A DNA stretch of 64,000 nucleotides from Streptomyces cyaneofuscatus (GTDB lineage: Bacteria; Actinomycetota; Actinomycetes; Streptomycetales; Streptomycetaceae): NCBI RefSeq assembly GCF_000718135.1, contig NZ_JOEM01000011.1, positions 124,001 to 188,000 on the forward strand, given 5' to 3'. Numbering within the stretch: the stretch's first letter is position 1; the number at the start of each line of letters is the position of its first letter. Shown here piece by piece: positions 17,247 through 25,131 of the stretch. The position numbers were made by a program, and so were the translations under genes. Below the pieces are notes generated by a model. That model ran no database searches and was not told where the DNA came from. It saw only the letters and a list, made by a program, of their open reading frames with translations.

Positions 17247-17338
17247 GCGCCTGTCACCGCCTCGGGATCACCGGTCGGATGCCACCCTCCAGAGTGCCCC
17301 CGGCGGGGCCCGGCCGTAACCCCCGCTACCGTGACGGC

Positions 17339-18001
17339 ATGAACGATCACGGGGGAACAGCCGGGGGAGCAACCGGGGGAACGCACGGGCCGGGCATCAC
17401 GCTCACCGCCGGCCCGCTGCTGATGCGCCCCTGGCGCGCGGAGGACGTACCGGCGCTGCTGGAGGCGTACGACGATCCGGCGATGCGGCAGTGGATACGG
17501 ACGCCCGCGTCCACGCCCGAAGAGGCCGCCCGCTGGCTGGAGTCGCAGTACGAGGGATGGGAGTCGGGCACCCGGTTCAGCTTCGCCGTGACGGACCCGG
17601 GCCGGGGCGGGGAGCTGGTCGGCAACCTCGCGCTGAAGCGGCCGGGCCCCGGCCCCGAGCGGGCCGAGGTGGGGTACTGGACGGTGGCGCGGGCACGCGG
17701 TCGGGGGGTGGCGCCCCGGGCCCTGGAGGCGCTCACCGACTGGGCGTTCACGGCCTTCGCCGACGAAGGGCTGGTCCGGCTGGAGCTGCTGCACCAGGTG
17801 GACAACGTGGCGTCGTGCCGGGTGGCGGAGAAGGCCGGTTACGCGTTCGCGGAGCTGTTGAGCGCCCTGCCCCCGGAGTTCCCGCTGGACGGCCATCTGC
17901 ATGTGCGCGAGGCGCCGTTGAGGCCGGACGGCAGGGTCACCGCTCAGCGTGGCGAAGCTGAGCCCGGGGTGTCCCCCGCCGGGTCCAGCGACAGCCGGTA
18001 G
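17339..18001 (+). CDS. GNAT family N-acetyltransferase (RimJ/RimL type)
   Basis: A 220-residue acetyl-CoA-dependent acetyltransferase. The fold begins with LLMRPWRAEDVPALLEAYDD, continues with ELVGNLALKR and YWTVARARGRGVAPRALEAL (motif A, acetyl-CoA pyrophosphate binding), and ends with VDNVASCRVAEKAGYAF. These are typical of the RimJ/L subgroup, which acetylates protein N-termini, amino acids or antibiotics; the substrate is not predictable. It starts at ATG 17339. Its last 58 bp overlap the convergent nnaR gene, so the final approximately 19 residues are constrained by coding on both strands. Confidence 0.85.
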   Translation: MNDHGGTAGGATGGTHGPGITLTAGPLLMRPWRAEDVPALLEAYDDPAMRQWIRTPASTPEEAARWLESQYEGWESGTRFSFAVTDPGRGGELVGNLALKRPGPGPERAEVGYWTVARARGRGVAPRALEALTDWAFTAFADEGLVRLELLHQVDNVASCRVAEKAGYAFAELLSALPPEFPLDGHLHVREAPLRPDGRVTAQRGEAEPGVSPAGSSDSR

Positions 18002-19095
18002 CCGCGTTTGACGACGGTCTGGATCAGCCTCGGCGCCCCCAGCGCGGAGCGCAGCCGGGCCATCGCCGTCTCCACCGCGTGCTCGTCGGTGCCGCTGCCG
18101 GGCAGCGCCCGCAGCAGGTCGGCGCGGGCCACCACCCAGCCGGGGCGGCGGGCCAGGGTGTGCAGGAGGGCCATGCCCGCGGGCGGCACCGCGCGCAGTT
18201 CGTCGTCGACCAGCACGGCGTGGCCGCGGATCTCGACGCGGTGGCCGGCGATGGGCAGGACCCGGGCGGTGGTGGGGAGTTGGGCGCAGACGAGCTGGAC
18301 GAGGGGGCCCAGGCGGAAGCGTTCGGGCTGGACGGTGGGGATGCCACGGGCCTGGAGCGGGAGGGCGGTGACCGGTCCGACGCAGGCGGCCAGGACGTCG
18401 TCGCGCAGGGCGCCCAGGATCTCCGGGAGCAGCCCGCGGACCTCGGCGCGGCCCAGGAACGAGGCGGCGGCGGGGGCGCTGGTGAAAGTGACGGCGTCCA
18501 GGGCCCGGGCGGCGGTGGCGTCGAGCATCCGGTCGAGCGGGGCGATGTCCTGCGGCGGCATCCAGCGGTAGACGGGGACGCCGACGACCTCGGCGCCCGC
18601 CGCCTGGAGGGACTCGATGAAGCCGGGGAGCGGTTCGCCGTGCAGCTGGAGGGCGATGCGGCGGCCCTCGACGCCCTCGCCGAGGAGCCGGTCGAGGACT
18701 TCGGCCATCGATTCGGACCCGGGTGACCAGGCCTCGGTCAGCCCGGCGGCCCTCACCGCGCCCTTGACCTTGGGGCCGCGGGCGAGGAGTTCGACGCCGC
18801 GCAGCCGCTCCAGGAGCGCGTCGCCGATGCCCCAGCCGTCGGCCGCCTCGACCCAGCCCCGGAAGCCGATCGCGGTGGTGGCGACCACTACGTCGGGGGC
18901 GTGGTCGATCAACTCCTTCGTCGCGTCGAGGAGTTCGCTGTCGTCGGCGACCGGAACGATCCGCAGGGCGGGGGCGTGCTGGACGGCGGCGCCGCGCCGC
19001 TTGAGGAGGGTGGCGAGCTCCTCGGCGCGGCGGGCGGCGGTCACTCCGACCGTGAAGCCCGCGAGGGGGCCGTGGGTGGTGTCGTCGTCCTGCAT
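17944..19095 (-). CDS. nnaR: NnaR-type regulator: HemD-like domain fused to a winged helix
   Basis: A 383-residue protein with a uroporphyrinogen-III synthase (HemD) fold over residues 12-265 (FTVGVTAARRAEELATLL, VTFTSAPAAASFLG) and an OmpR-type winged helix at 285-365 (LLHTLARRPGWVVARADLL, then ETAMARLRSALG and VVKRGYRL). Proteins of this architecture beside narK are known in Streptomyces as NnaR, a regulator of nitrate/nitrite assimilation that works with GlnR; a similar pair occurs in mycobacteria. The adjacent narK supports this role. Whether the HemD part keeps enzyme activity cannot be judged. Its 3' end overlaps the convergent GNAT gene. Confidence 0.88.
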   Translation of the reverse strand: MQDDDTTHGPLAGFTVGVTAARRAEELATLLKRRGAAVQHAPALRIVPVADDSELLDATKELIDHAPDVVVATTAIGFRGWVEAADGWGIGDALLERLRGVELLARGPKVKGAVRAAGLTEAWSPGSESMAEVLDRLLGEGVEGRRIALQLHGEPLPGFIESLQAAGAEVVGVPVYRWMPPQDIAPLDRMLDATAARALDAVTFTSAPAAASFLGRAEVRGLLPEILGALRDDVLAACVGPVTALPLQARGIPTVQPERFRLGPLVQLVCAQLPTTARVLPIAGHRVEIRGHAVLVDDELRAVPPAGMALLHTLARRPGWVVARADLLRALPGSGTDEHAVETAMARLRSALGAPRLIQTVVKRGYRLSLDPAGDTPGSASPR

Positions 19096-19229
19096 GGCGT
19101 GTCCCCGGCTTCTGTGTCCCGCTGTTACGCGATGGTGCGGAGGCCCGAGACTGCCAACGGTGCGTGACAGGCTCGGTTCCCCCGTATTTCCCGGCCGTTA
19201 CGTCACCCGTGGCCCGGGAGGTCCCGTCT

Positions 19230-20561
19230 CTACACCTCTGCGTAACCGACCTGCGTCTTCGCGGTCACGGGCGCGGGGCGGCGAAGGTATACCACCCAGG
19301 TGAGGGCGGAGCAGACGCCGTAGAAGGCGAGGAAGGACCAGAAGGCGGCGGTGCCGGTGCCGGAGGTCTGGAAGGACTGACGGAAGGCGAGGTTGATCGC
19401 GAGGCCGCCGAGGGCGCCGACGGCCCCGATGAAGCCCATGGCGGCGCCGGAGAGCCGCCGTCCGTGGGCGGCGGCCGCCTCGCCGTCGAGGCCCTTCTCG
19501 ATCGCCTGGGCGTGGAAGATGCCCGGGATCATCTTGTACGTCGACCCGTTGCCGAGCCCCGTCAGGACGAACAGGGCGGTGAAGCCGACGAGGAAGACGG
19601 GGAGGGACGCGGTGGCGGAGGCGTGGATGACGATCGCGGTGGCTGCCCCCATCGCGGCGAAGGCGGCCAGCGTGATCCGGGCGCCGCCGTGCCGGTCGGC
19701 GAGCCGGCCGCCGAAGGGGCGGATCAGCGAGCCGAGCAGCGGGCCCATGAAGGTGAGCGAGGCGGCCTGGAGCGGGGTGCGGCCGAACTGGGTCTGGAGG
19801 ACCAGGCCGAAGGCGAAGCTGTAGCCGATGAAGGAGCCGAAGGTGCCGATGTAGAGCATCGACATGATCCAGGTGTGCGGGTCCCGGACGGCCTCCTTGG
19901 CCGCCCCGGTGTCGTTGCGTACGGGCCGGAGGTTGTCCATGTACAGCGCGGCACAGAGCGCGGCCACCACGATCAGCGGGATGTAGACGCCGAGCACCAG
20001 CCGGGGGTGGGCCGCGCCCAGGGTGCCGATGACGAGGAGGCCGATGAGCTGGACGACGGGGACGCCGATGTTGCCGCCGCCCGCGTTGAGACCGAGCGCC
20101 CAGCCCTTCTCGCGGAGCGGGAAGAAGGCGTTGATGTTGGTCATCGAGGAGGCGAAGTTGCCGCCGCCGATCCCGGTGAGCGCGGCGACCGCCACGAACG
20201 TGCCGTACGAGGTCCCCGGTTCCATCACCCAGAACGCGGCGAGCGTCGGGGCGAGCAGGCTGACCGCGGTGAAGATGGTCCAGTTGCGGCCGCCGAACCG
20301 GGCGACGGCGAAGGTGTACGGCACCCGCACCAGCGCCCCGACCAGGGTGGCGGTGGAGATCAGGAAGAACTTCCCGGCCGGGTCGACGCCGTACTCCGGT
20401 CCCATGAACAGGACCATCACCGACCACAGGGTCCAGACGGAGAATCCGATGTGCTCGGAGAGCACGGAGAACCACAGGTTGCGGCGGGCGACGCGCTCGC
20501 CCTTCTCCCGCCAGAACGTCTCGTCCTCCGGCTCCCAGGTCTCGATCCAACGGCCTGCCAT
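19230..20561 (-). CDS. narK: Nitrate/nitrite transporter of the NarK family (MFS)
   Basis: A 443-residue 12-helix major facilitator of the nitrate/nitrite porter family. Both nitrate signatures are present: GIGGGNFASSMTNINAFFP in helix 5 and GLNAGGGNIGVPVVQLIG shortly after. It should import nitrate for assimilation or exchange nitrate for nitrite at the membrane. I start at ATG 20561, with GGAGG 6 nt upstream; the GTG at 20564 is too close to that site. nnaR lies 134 bp downstream on the same strand. Two GlnR-like box pairs precede the gene, in line with nitrogen control. Confidence 0.92.
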   Translation of the reverse strand: MAGRWIETWEPEDETFWREKGERVARRNLWFSVLSEHIGFSVWTLWSVMVLFMGPEYGVDPAGKFFLISTATLVGALVRVPYTFAVARFGGRNWTIFTAVSLLAPTLAAFWVMEPGTSYGTFVAVAALTGIGGGNFASSMTNINAFFPLREKGWALGLNAGGGNIGVPVVQLIGLLVIGTLGAAHPRLVLGVYIPLIVVAALCAALYMDNLRPVRNDTGAAKEAVRDPHTWIMSMLYIGTFGSFIGYSFAFGLVLQTQFGRTPLQAASLTFMGPLLGSLIRPFGGRLADRHGGARITLAAFAAMGAATAIVIHASATASLPVFLVGFTALFVLTGLGNGSTYKMIPGIFHAQAIEKGLDGEAAAAHGRRLSGAAMGFIGAVGALGGLAINLAFRQSFQTSGTGTAAFWSFLAFYGVCSALTWVVYLRRPAPVTAKTQVGYAEV

Positions 20562-20635
20562 CACGCGCCTCCACAGGGGGGTCGGGGTGGTGTCCCCGTC
20601 GCTGCGGGGTGTGGTCCCGACGCTAGGGAGCGCGC

Positions 20636-20672
20636 GTTTCGGTGGAGTGCCGTGAGGTGACCGGTGGGCAAC
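20636..20672. promoter_or_regulatory. Putative GlnR box region upstream of narK
   Basis: GTGAC-N6-GCAAC on the plus strand (20657-20672) and GGCAC-N6-GAAAC on the minus strand (20636-20651) both resemble the actinobacterial GlnR half-site pair gTnAC-N6-GaAAC. They lie 75-111 bp ahead of the narK start. Neither is a perfect match, so the call rests partly on narK being a classical GlnR/NnaR target. Confidence 0.4.
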
Positions 20673-20677
20673 CTTGC

Positions 20678-20707
20678 TCTCACCGGACCGGAGGCGGCCC
20701 GGTGAGA
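20678..20707 (-). terminator. Hairpin after the LysR gene
   Basis: TCTCACCGG (20678-20686) pairs perfectly with CCGGTGAGA (20699-20707), 7 nt past the LysR stop. It would separate the LysR transcript from narK on the same strand. Confidence 0.6.
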
Positions 20708-20714
20708 TGCGCCG

Positions 20715-21689
20715 CTACGGAACCGCCTGGCGCATCAGTGCCAGATCCCTCTCCGGCAGCCAGGCGCCGGGCGGGGGTACGAGCCAGCCCTGGGCCGTAC
20801 CCAGCAGGTCCGATGCCGTACGCAGTGCGTCCACTCCGGGGTGGTTCAGGCCTTTGCGCCAGACCAGCATCAGCGGCGAAAGCGGAACGGGATCGACGAG
20901 CGGGCGGACCACGGCCCCCGGGAGCGGCGGGAAGTCCACCACCGCCAGGACAGGGTGGCCCGCCTTGGCGATGACGCGCTGGAATTCGGCCACCCCTACG
21001 GCGAGCGGAACGGGCGGTGCCAGTTCGATGTCCCACGCGGCGAACAGCAGCGCCGCGAGCTCCGTCCACTCCCGCGTCCGCTCGTTGCCCGCGCCCGCGT
21101 GGACGGTCGTCCCGGACAGCTCGGACAGCGGGATGGCCGCGCGCCCGGCGAGCGGGTGGGAGGCGGGCAGCATCAGGGCCATCGGCTCGTACCGCACCGG
21201 CTGTACGGAGAGCCCGGCGCGCACCCCCGGGGCGAGCCCGGCGGCCCGGCCGAAGGAGACGTCCAGCCGGCCGGCCAGGATCTCGGAGGCGGCCCAGGTG
21301 AGCCCGGACTCGAACCGTGCCATCAGCTCGCACTCGGGGGCGAGTTCACGGGCCCGCTCCAGCACCCGGGCGGCGGTCGTCCCGTCACTGTTGAGGTCGA
21401 CCAGCAGGGGCCGGGCGGGGCCGCCGCTGAAGGCCGCGGCGAGTCCGTCGTGGGCGTCGAGCACCCGGCGGGCGTACGGGAGCAGACGCTCGCCGTCCGG
21501 GGTGAGCGCGACCTGCCGGGTGGTGCGGACGAACAGCTCCGCACCGAGCTCGCGCTCCAGTCGGCGGATGTCCCGGCTCAGCGCCTGCTGGGCGACGAAG
21601 AGCCGGGCGGCGGCCCGGGTGAAGTGCAGCTCCTCGGCGACGGCGAGGAAGGCGCGCAGGAGCCGGGGGTCGGTGTCGGGGGCGGGCAC
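20715..21689 (-). CDS. LysR family transcriptional regulator
   Basis: A 324-residue LysR-type regulator. The winged helix-turn-helix is at residues 9-66 (LLRAFLAVAEELHFTRAA, then QQALSRDIRRLERELG), followed by the two-lobed periplasmic-binding-like effector domain (LLVDLNSDGTTA and PMALMLPASHPLAGRAAIP). It starts at GTG 21689. The gene is divergent from an MFS efflux-type gene with about 100 bp between them, the usual layout when a LysR protein controls a transporter. The effector is unknown. narK follows on the same strand, but a hairpin and probable GlnR sites argue for separate control. Confidence 0.9.
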   Translation of the reverse strand: MPAPDTDPRLLRAFLAVAEELHFTRAAARLFVAQQALSRDIRRLERELGAELFVRTTRQVALTPDGERLLPYARRVLDAHDGLAAAFSGGPARPLLVDLNSDGTTAARVLERARELAPECELMARFESGLTWAASEILAGRLDVSFGRAAGLAPGVRAGLSVQPVRYEPMALMLPASHPLAGRAAIPLSELSGTTVHAGAGNERTREWTELAALLFAAWDIELAPPVPLAVGVAEFQRVIAKAGHPVLAVVDFPPLPGAVVRPLVDPVPLSPLMLVWRKGLNHPGVDALRTASDLLGTAQGWLVPPPGAWLPERDLALMRQAVP

Positions 21690-21792
21690 GCGGTGAATCT
21701 ACAACGCGGCCGCCCATTCACAACAGGGGTGCGTGAATGGGCGGGCAGAAGGTGTTGGACCGGGGCGGCCGGGCGCGGCGAGGCTGGACCCC

Positions 21793-23103
21793 ATGCCGAG
21801 ATCCCCTGCCACCTGTACGGTCCCTCCCTCCACCGCACTGCTCACCGTCGCCGGCGGCCAGCTGGTCGCGGCCCCGCGCGCCGCGCCGGAGCGCGTACGG
21901 AGGAAGCGGCCCGCCTCCGCCAACCCCTACCTCCGGCTGCTCGCCACCCCCGGCGCCCGCGCCTTCACCGCGGGCAACCTGATCGCCCGGCTCCCCATGG
22001 GGATGCTCAGCGTCAGCGCGGTCATCATGATCGCCGGGTCCCGGGGCTCGTACGCGCTCGCCGGGGCCGTCACCGCGACGGGCCTCGCCGCGACGGCCGT
22101 GGTCGCGCCCTTCACCGCCCGGCTGGTGGACCGCTACGGGCAGGCCAGGATCGCGGTGCCCGCGACCGCGCTCGCCGTGCTCGGCTCCCTCGCGCTGGTG
22201 CTCTGCGTCCACCACGACGCCCCGGCCTGGACGCTCTTCGCCGCGTACGCCGCCACCGCGACCACCCCCAACACCGGCGGGATGTCCCGGGCCCGCTGGG
22301 CGCACCTGCACCGGGGCGACCCGGCGGCCCTGCACACCGCGAACTCCTTCGAGCAGGCAGCCGACGAGCTCTGCTTCATGCTCGGCCCGGTCCTCGCGGC
22401 GGTGCTCTGCGGGGCGCTGTTCCCGGAGGCGGGCACGCTGGTGGGCGCGTTCCTGCTGATGACCGGGGTCCTGGTCTTCGCCGCCCAGCGCGCGACGGAG
22501 CCGCCGCCGACCCCGCGTACGCGCACGGCCGTCTCCCCGCTCCGCACGCCGGGGATGCCCGCGCTGCTGGCAGTCTTCCCCGCCACGGGTGCGGTGTTCG
22601 GGGCGCTGGAGGTCGTCTCCATCGCCCATGCCGGGGGTGCGATCCTGGCGCTCCAGGCGGCAGGCTCCTGTGCGGCGGGGCTGCTCTACGGCTCGCTGCG
22701 GCCCGCGCGGAACGTCCACCGCAGGCTGCTGCTCTGCCTGACCGCGATGACCGCGCTGATGTCCCTGCCGCTGCTCGCCACCACCTCGACCGCCTCCCTG
22801 CCGGTCCTGGCGCTCTGCCTGCTGCTCGCGGGCGCGGCGACCGCCCCCACCATGGTCACGGGCATGACGCTGGTCCAGCGCGCCACACCTGCGGGCCAGT
22901 TGAACGAGGGCATGACGCTCTCGGTCACCGCGCTGCTGGGCGGGGTGGCGGCCGGCGCGGCGACGGGCGGCTGGCTGGTGGAGCACGCGGGTACGGTCTC
23001 CGGCTACGCCGCTCCGATGGGCGCGGCGGCCCTGGCGCTGGCCGTCGCGGCGGCGGGAACGTCTCTGCGGCGCCCCGGTGTCAGCGGTGGCTCAGCACGT
23101 TGA
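21793..23103 (+). CDS. MFS transporter
   Basis: A 436-residue major facilitator with about 12 helices, starting at ATG 21793 (MPRSPATCTV); the frame extends upstream but overlaps the divergent promoter. A 45-residue cytoplasmic N-terminus precedes FTAGNLIARLPMGMLSVSA. The motif-A-like loop reads ARLVDRYGQARIAVP. It resembles small-molecule efflux permeases, but no substrate can be assigned. It is divergent from the LysR gene, likely its regulator, and its last 23 bp overlap the convergent VOC gene. Confidence 0.85.
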   Translation: MPRSPATCTVPPSTALLTVAGGQLVAAPRAAPERVRRKRPASANPYLRLLATPGARAFTAGNLIARLPMGMLSVSAVIMIAGSRGSYALAGAVTATGLAATAVVAPFTARLVDRYGQARIAVPATALAVLGSLALVLCVHHDAPAWTLFAAYAATATTPNTGGMSRARWAHLHRGDPAALHTANSFEQAADELCFMLGPVLAAVLCGALFPEAGTLVGAFLLMTGVLVFAAQRATEPPPTPRTRTAVSPLRTPGMPALLAVFPATGAVFGALEVVSIAHAGGAILALQAAGSCAAGLLYGSLRPARNVHRRLLLCLTAMTALMSLPLLATTSTASLPVLALCLLLAGAATAPTMVTGMTLVQRATPAGQLNEGMTLSVTALLGGVAAGAATGGWLVEHAGTVSGYAAPMGAAALALAVAAAGTSLRRPGVSGGSAR

Positions 23104-23428
23104 CCACGCGGCCGTTGGGGTCGCGGACCATGAACCTCCGCACCCCCCACTCCTCGTCCTGCAACGGATGGACGATCTCCGCACCGCTCGCCCGGACGAC
23201 CGCGTACGCCGCGTCCACGTCGTCGACCTCCACGCTCAGATCTGGGGTGACGGGGGCCGTGGCGTCGCTGGTGATGATGCTGATCTGTGCCGTCGGGCTG
23301 GACGGCGGGGCGAGCGTCACGATCCAGCCGTGGTTCATGACTTCCTCGAAGCCCAGCAGACCGTAGAACTCCCGGCTCTCCTGCACGGCTTCGGACTGGA
23401 CGAGGGGCATGACACGGCGAACGGTCAT
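23081..23428 (-). CDS. VOC family (glyoxalase/bleomycin-resistance-like) protein
   Basis: A 115-residue single-module VOC protein with paired beta-alpha-beta-beta-beta units: VQSEAVQESREFYGLLGFEEV in the first half and FMVRDPNGRVVNVL at the end. VOC proteins bind a metal and act as lyases, dioxygenases, isomerases or drug-binding proteins; the function here is open. I start it at ATG 23428 (MTVRRVMPL), with GGGAG 6 nt upstream. It converges on and slightly overlaps the MFS gene. Confidence 0.82.
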   Translation of the reverse strand: MTVRRVMPLVQSEAVQESREFYGLLGFEEVMNHGWIVTLAPPSSPTAQISIITSDATAPVTPDLSVEVDDVDAAYAVVRASGAEIVHPLQDEEWGVRRFMVRDPNGRVVNVLSHR

Positions 23429-23559
23429 CGACGACTCCCGATGAGAGGGGACGAGCACGCTGAGATGTCCACGCTTACCAGAACCCGCCCCCGGAACTCG
23501 CCCCGAGAAGGGGCGTTTCAGGCCCGTTCGCGGATCCAGGCGGCCAACTCGCGTACGAC

Positions 23560-23724
23560 TTAGGCGGATGCGCCGCCGAGGTGGACCAGGGCCTCGTCGG
23601 TGATGGTGGGGAGGTCGCCGTAGAGGGAGGGCAGGGAGAAGCCCGCCAGCTTCAGCGCCTCGGCGAGGTCGCGGGCGGCCTGGTTGCCTTCCGCGAGGAC
23701 GGCGGCGTACTGCGGTCGGTACAT
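23560..23724 (-). CDS. Small hypothetical protein (54 aa)
   Basis: A 54-residue frame, ATG 23724 to TAA 23560, with GGAAGG 10 nt upstream. The translation starts MYRPQYAAVLAEGNQAARD and contains LAGFSLPSLYGD. It is soluble, acidic at the centre, and has normal Streptomyces third-position GC. I do not recognise a family. It lies beside another small reverse gene and the decayed XRE-DUF397 module, where small accessory genes are common in Streptomyces. Confidence 0.5.
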   Translation of the reverse strand: MYRPQYAAVLAEGNQAARDLAEALKLAGFSLPSLYGDLPTITDEALVHLGGASA

Positions 23725-23780
23725 GGGGAATCAGCCTTCCGACGGTAAAGCGGTCATGTGGTGGGTGAGTTGACCGACCC

Positions 23781-23984
23781 TCAGCGGCGCGGGGGCGCCG
23801 AGAGCACGAACCCCAGCTCTCCGGCGGAGTCCACGACGAGCGACATGAGCTGAGCGGTGGTGAGCGCCTCGCGCCGCTCCCCGTGCGGGCCGAAGAGCAG
23901 GACGTACGCGGCCGGCTCCCCCCGGACCAGCGGCACCCGGAGCCCCGGGGTCGTGCCCGGCGCCGGTCCGTATCTGTCTGTCAC
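23781..23984 (-). CDS. Small hypothetical protein (67 aa)
   Basis: A 67-residue frame starting at GTG 23984, which GGAGGAG precedes by 4 nt (a close but strong ribosome-binding site); an upstream ATG at 24002 lacks one. The translation contains LRVPLVRGEPAAYVLLFGPH and ends in a basic PPRR. No family was recognised. It may be cotranscribed with the 54-residue gene 57 nt downstream. Both are divergent from the truncated XRE gene and DUF397 gene, suggesting a small accessory cluster. Confidence 0.5.
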   Translation of the reverse strand: MTDRYGPAPGTTPGLRVPLVRGEPAAYVLLFGPHGERREALTTAQLMSLVVDSAGELGFVLSAPPRR

Positions 23985-24047
23985 GGGGCTCCTCCAGAGC
24001 ACGGGGTCCTCCGGCCGCCGGCACGCCGGGCTGCGGCTGCGGCACAG

Positions 24048-24269
24048 TCGTCCTTCTGGCTCTTCGACTTCCCCGCCGACCCCTGCATCGCCTGCGTGGC
24101 GAACCTGACCGGGACGCTGTTCATGGACCAGTCCGGACAGCTCAACGCGTTCTCCGACGCGTTCGACAACCTCCGGGCCAGTGCGCCGGGCCCGGCAGAT
24201 TCACTGACGCGCATCACCGACATCATGGATCTGATGCGCCGCGAACGAGACACGAGGAACCCGTCATGA
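24048..24269 (+). pseudogene. C-terminal remnant of an XRE/DUF5753 regulator
   Basis: The frame from SSFWLFDFPADPCIACVANL through LTGTLFMDQSGQLNAFSDAF to the TGA at 24267 matches the C-terminal end of the long (about 280-residue) XRE regulators with a DUF5753 domain that accompany DUF397 genes in Streptomyces. The helix-turn-helix and most of DUF5753 are absent: upstream of 24048 the frame continues only as unrelated sequence. No start codon with a ribosome-binding site is visible inside the remnant. The preserved ATGA overlap with the DUF397 gene shows the original operon structure. Confidence 0.65.
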
Positions 24270-24475
24270 CCAGCGCCACCCCCACCGTCGTCGGCCCGTT
24301 CGTCAAGGCCACCGCCAGCGGCCAGCAGGATGCGTGCGTGGAGGTGGCCCCCCTCTCCGACGGCGGCCGGGCAGTCCGCGACAGCAAGAACCAGCACGGC
24401 CCCCGCCTCCACTTCACCCCCGCCCAGTGGGCGGCCTTCACCGACGGCGTGAAGAGCGACGCGTACGGGAGCTGA
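24266..24475 (+). CDS. DUF397 family protein
   Basis: A 69-residue DUF397 protein, recognised from KATASGQQDACVEVAP, then GRAVRDSKNQHGP and FTPAQWAAFTDGVKSD. In Streptomyces DUF397 genes are nearly always paired with an XRE-DUF5753 regulator (as in the whiJ and bldB-related families), and genetic work on such pairs points to a partner relationship in developmental control. Here the regulator is reduced to a C-terminal fragment, so this gene may be an orphan. Its ATG overlaps the remnant's stop codon (ATGA). Confidence 0.85.
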   Translation: MTSATPTVVGPFVKATASGQQDACVEVAPLSDGGRAVRDSKNQHGPRLHFTPAQWAAFTDGVKSDAYGS

Positions 24476-24560
24476 CACGGACGCACCACCAGCACCCACA
24501 GGGCCGGGCCGCGCGGGATGACCGCTGCGGCCCGGCCTGCTCATGGGGCAGGGTGGGGGC

Positions 24561-25064
24561 ATGTCGACCTACGAGACCATGGCGTTCCACCTGGAGACCG
24601 AGCGGCTGATACTGCGGCCGTGGGCGGAGTCGGACGCGGCGGAATTCAGCGCCCTCCTCTCCGAACGCGGCGACGAGACGTACACGGTCGAGCACGGCCG
24701 CGAAAGGATCGCGAAACTGCTCTACGCGACCGAGATCACGGGAATCGCCCTGCTGCCCATCCAGCGCCGGGCCGAGGGCGATTTCATCGGCTACTGCGGA
24801 CTGGTCATCGGCCGCTCCACCCTGGAGGAGCCCGAGATCGCGTACGAGCTGTTCCGGCACGCGCACGGACGCGGCTACGCCACCGAGGCGGCCCGCGCGG
24901 TGGTCGGTGCCGCCGGGGCGACCGGGCGGAAGCGGCTCTGGTCGACCGTCGGCACCTGGAACACGCCGTCGCTCCGCGTCCTGGAGAAGCTCGGGTTCGA
25001 GCAGGACCGCGTTTCCATGGAAGGCACCAAGGAAGTGGCCTGGCTCACCCGGTCGTTGCCGTGA
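24561..25064 (+). CDS. GNAT family N-acetyltransferase
   Basis: A 167-residue RimJ/RimL-type acetyltransferase: ETERLILRPWAESDAAEF at the start, FIGYCGLVIG, then YELFRHAHGRGYATEAARAV (acetyl-CoA-binding motif A) and NTPSLRVLEKLGFEQ. The likely start is ATG 24561 (MSTYET), with a G-rich ribosome-binding site between it and an earlier ATG at 24543. The substrate is unknown. It ends just before the terminator shared with the convergent tmRNA gene. Confidence 0.85.
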   Translation: MSTYETMAFHLETERLILRPWAESDAAEFSALLSERGDETYTVEHGRERIAKLLYATEITGIALLPIQRRAEGDFIGYCGLVIGRSTLEEPEIAYELFRHAHGRGYATEAARAVVGAAGATGRKRLWSTVGTWNTPSLRVLEKLGFEQDRVSMEGTKEVAWLTRSLP

Positions 25065-25087
25065 AAAGCGCCGCGGCATGAAAAAAC

Positions 25088-25119
25088 CTCTGCCCCGCGA
25101 GCGGACTCGCGGGGCAGAG
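25088..25119. terminator. Intrinsic terminator of ssrA
   Basis: Perfect 14-bp arms (25088-25101 and 25106-25119) with a CGGA loop. On the minus strand it is followed by GGTTTTTT, a classical U tract, 12 nt past the tmRNA CCA end. It also lies 23 nt past the convergent GNAT stop. Confidence 0.9.
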
Positions 25120-25131
25120 ATTTACATGGGG

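Noticed and set aside
23883..24269. Treating the whole 128-codon frame ending at 24269 as an intact gene
   Set aside because: The first 55 codons have shadow-like composition and overlap the promoter and start of the reverse 67-aa gene; only the last 73 codons match the DUF5753 family.
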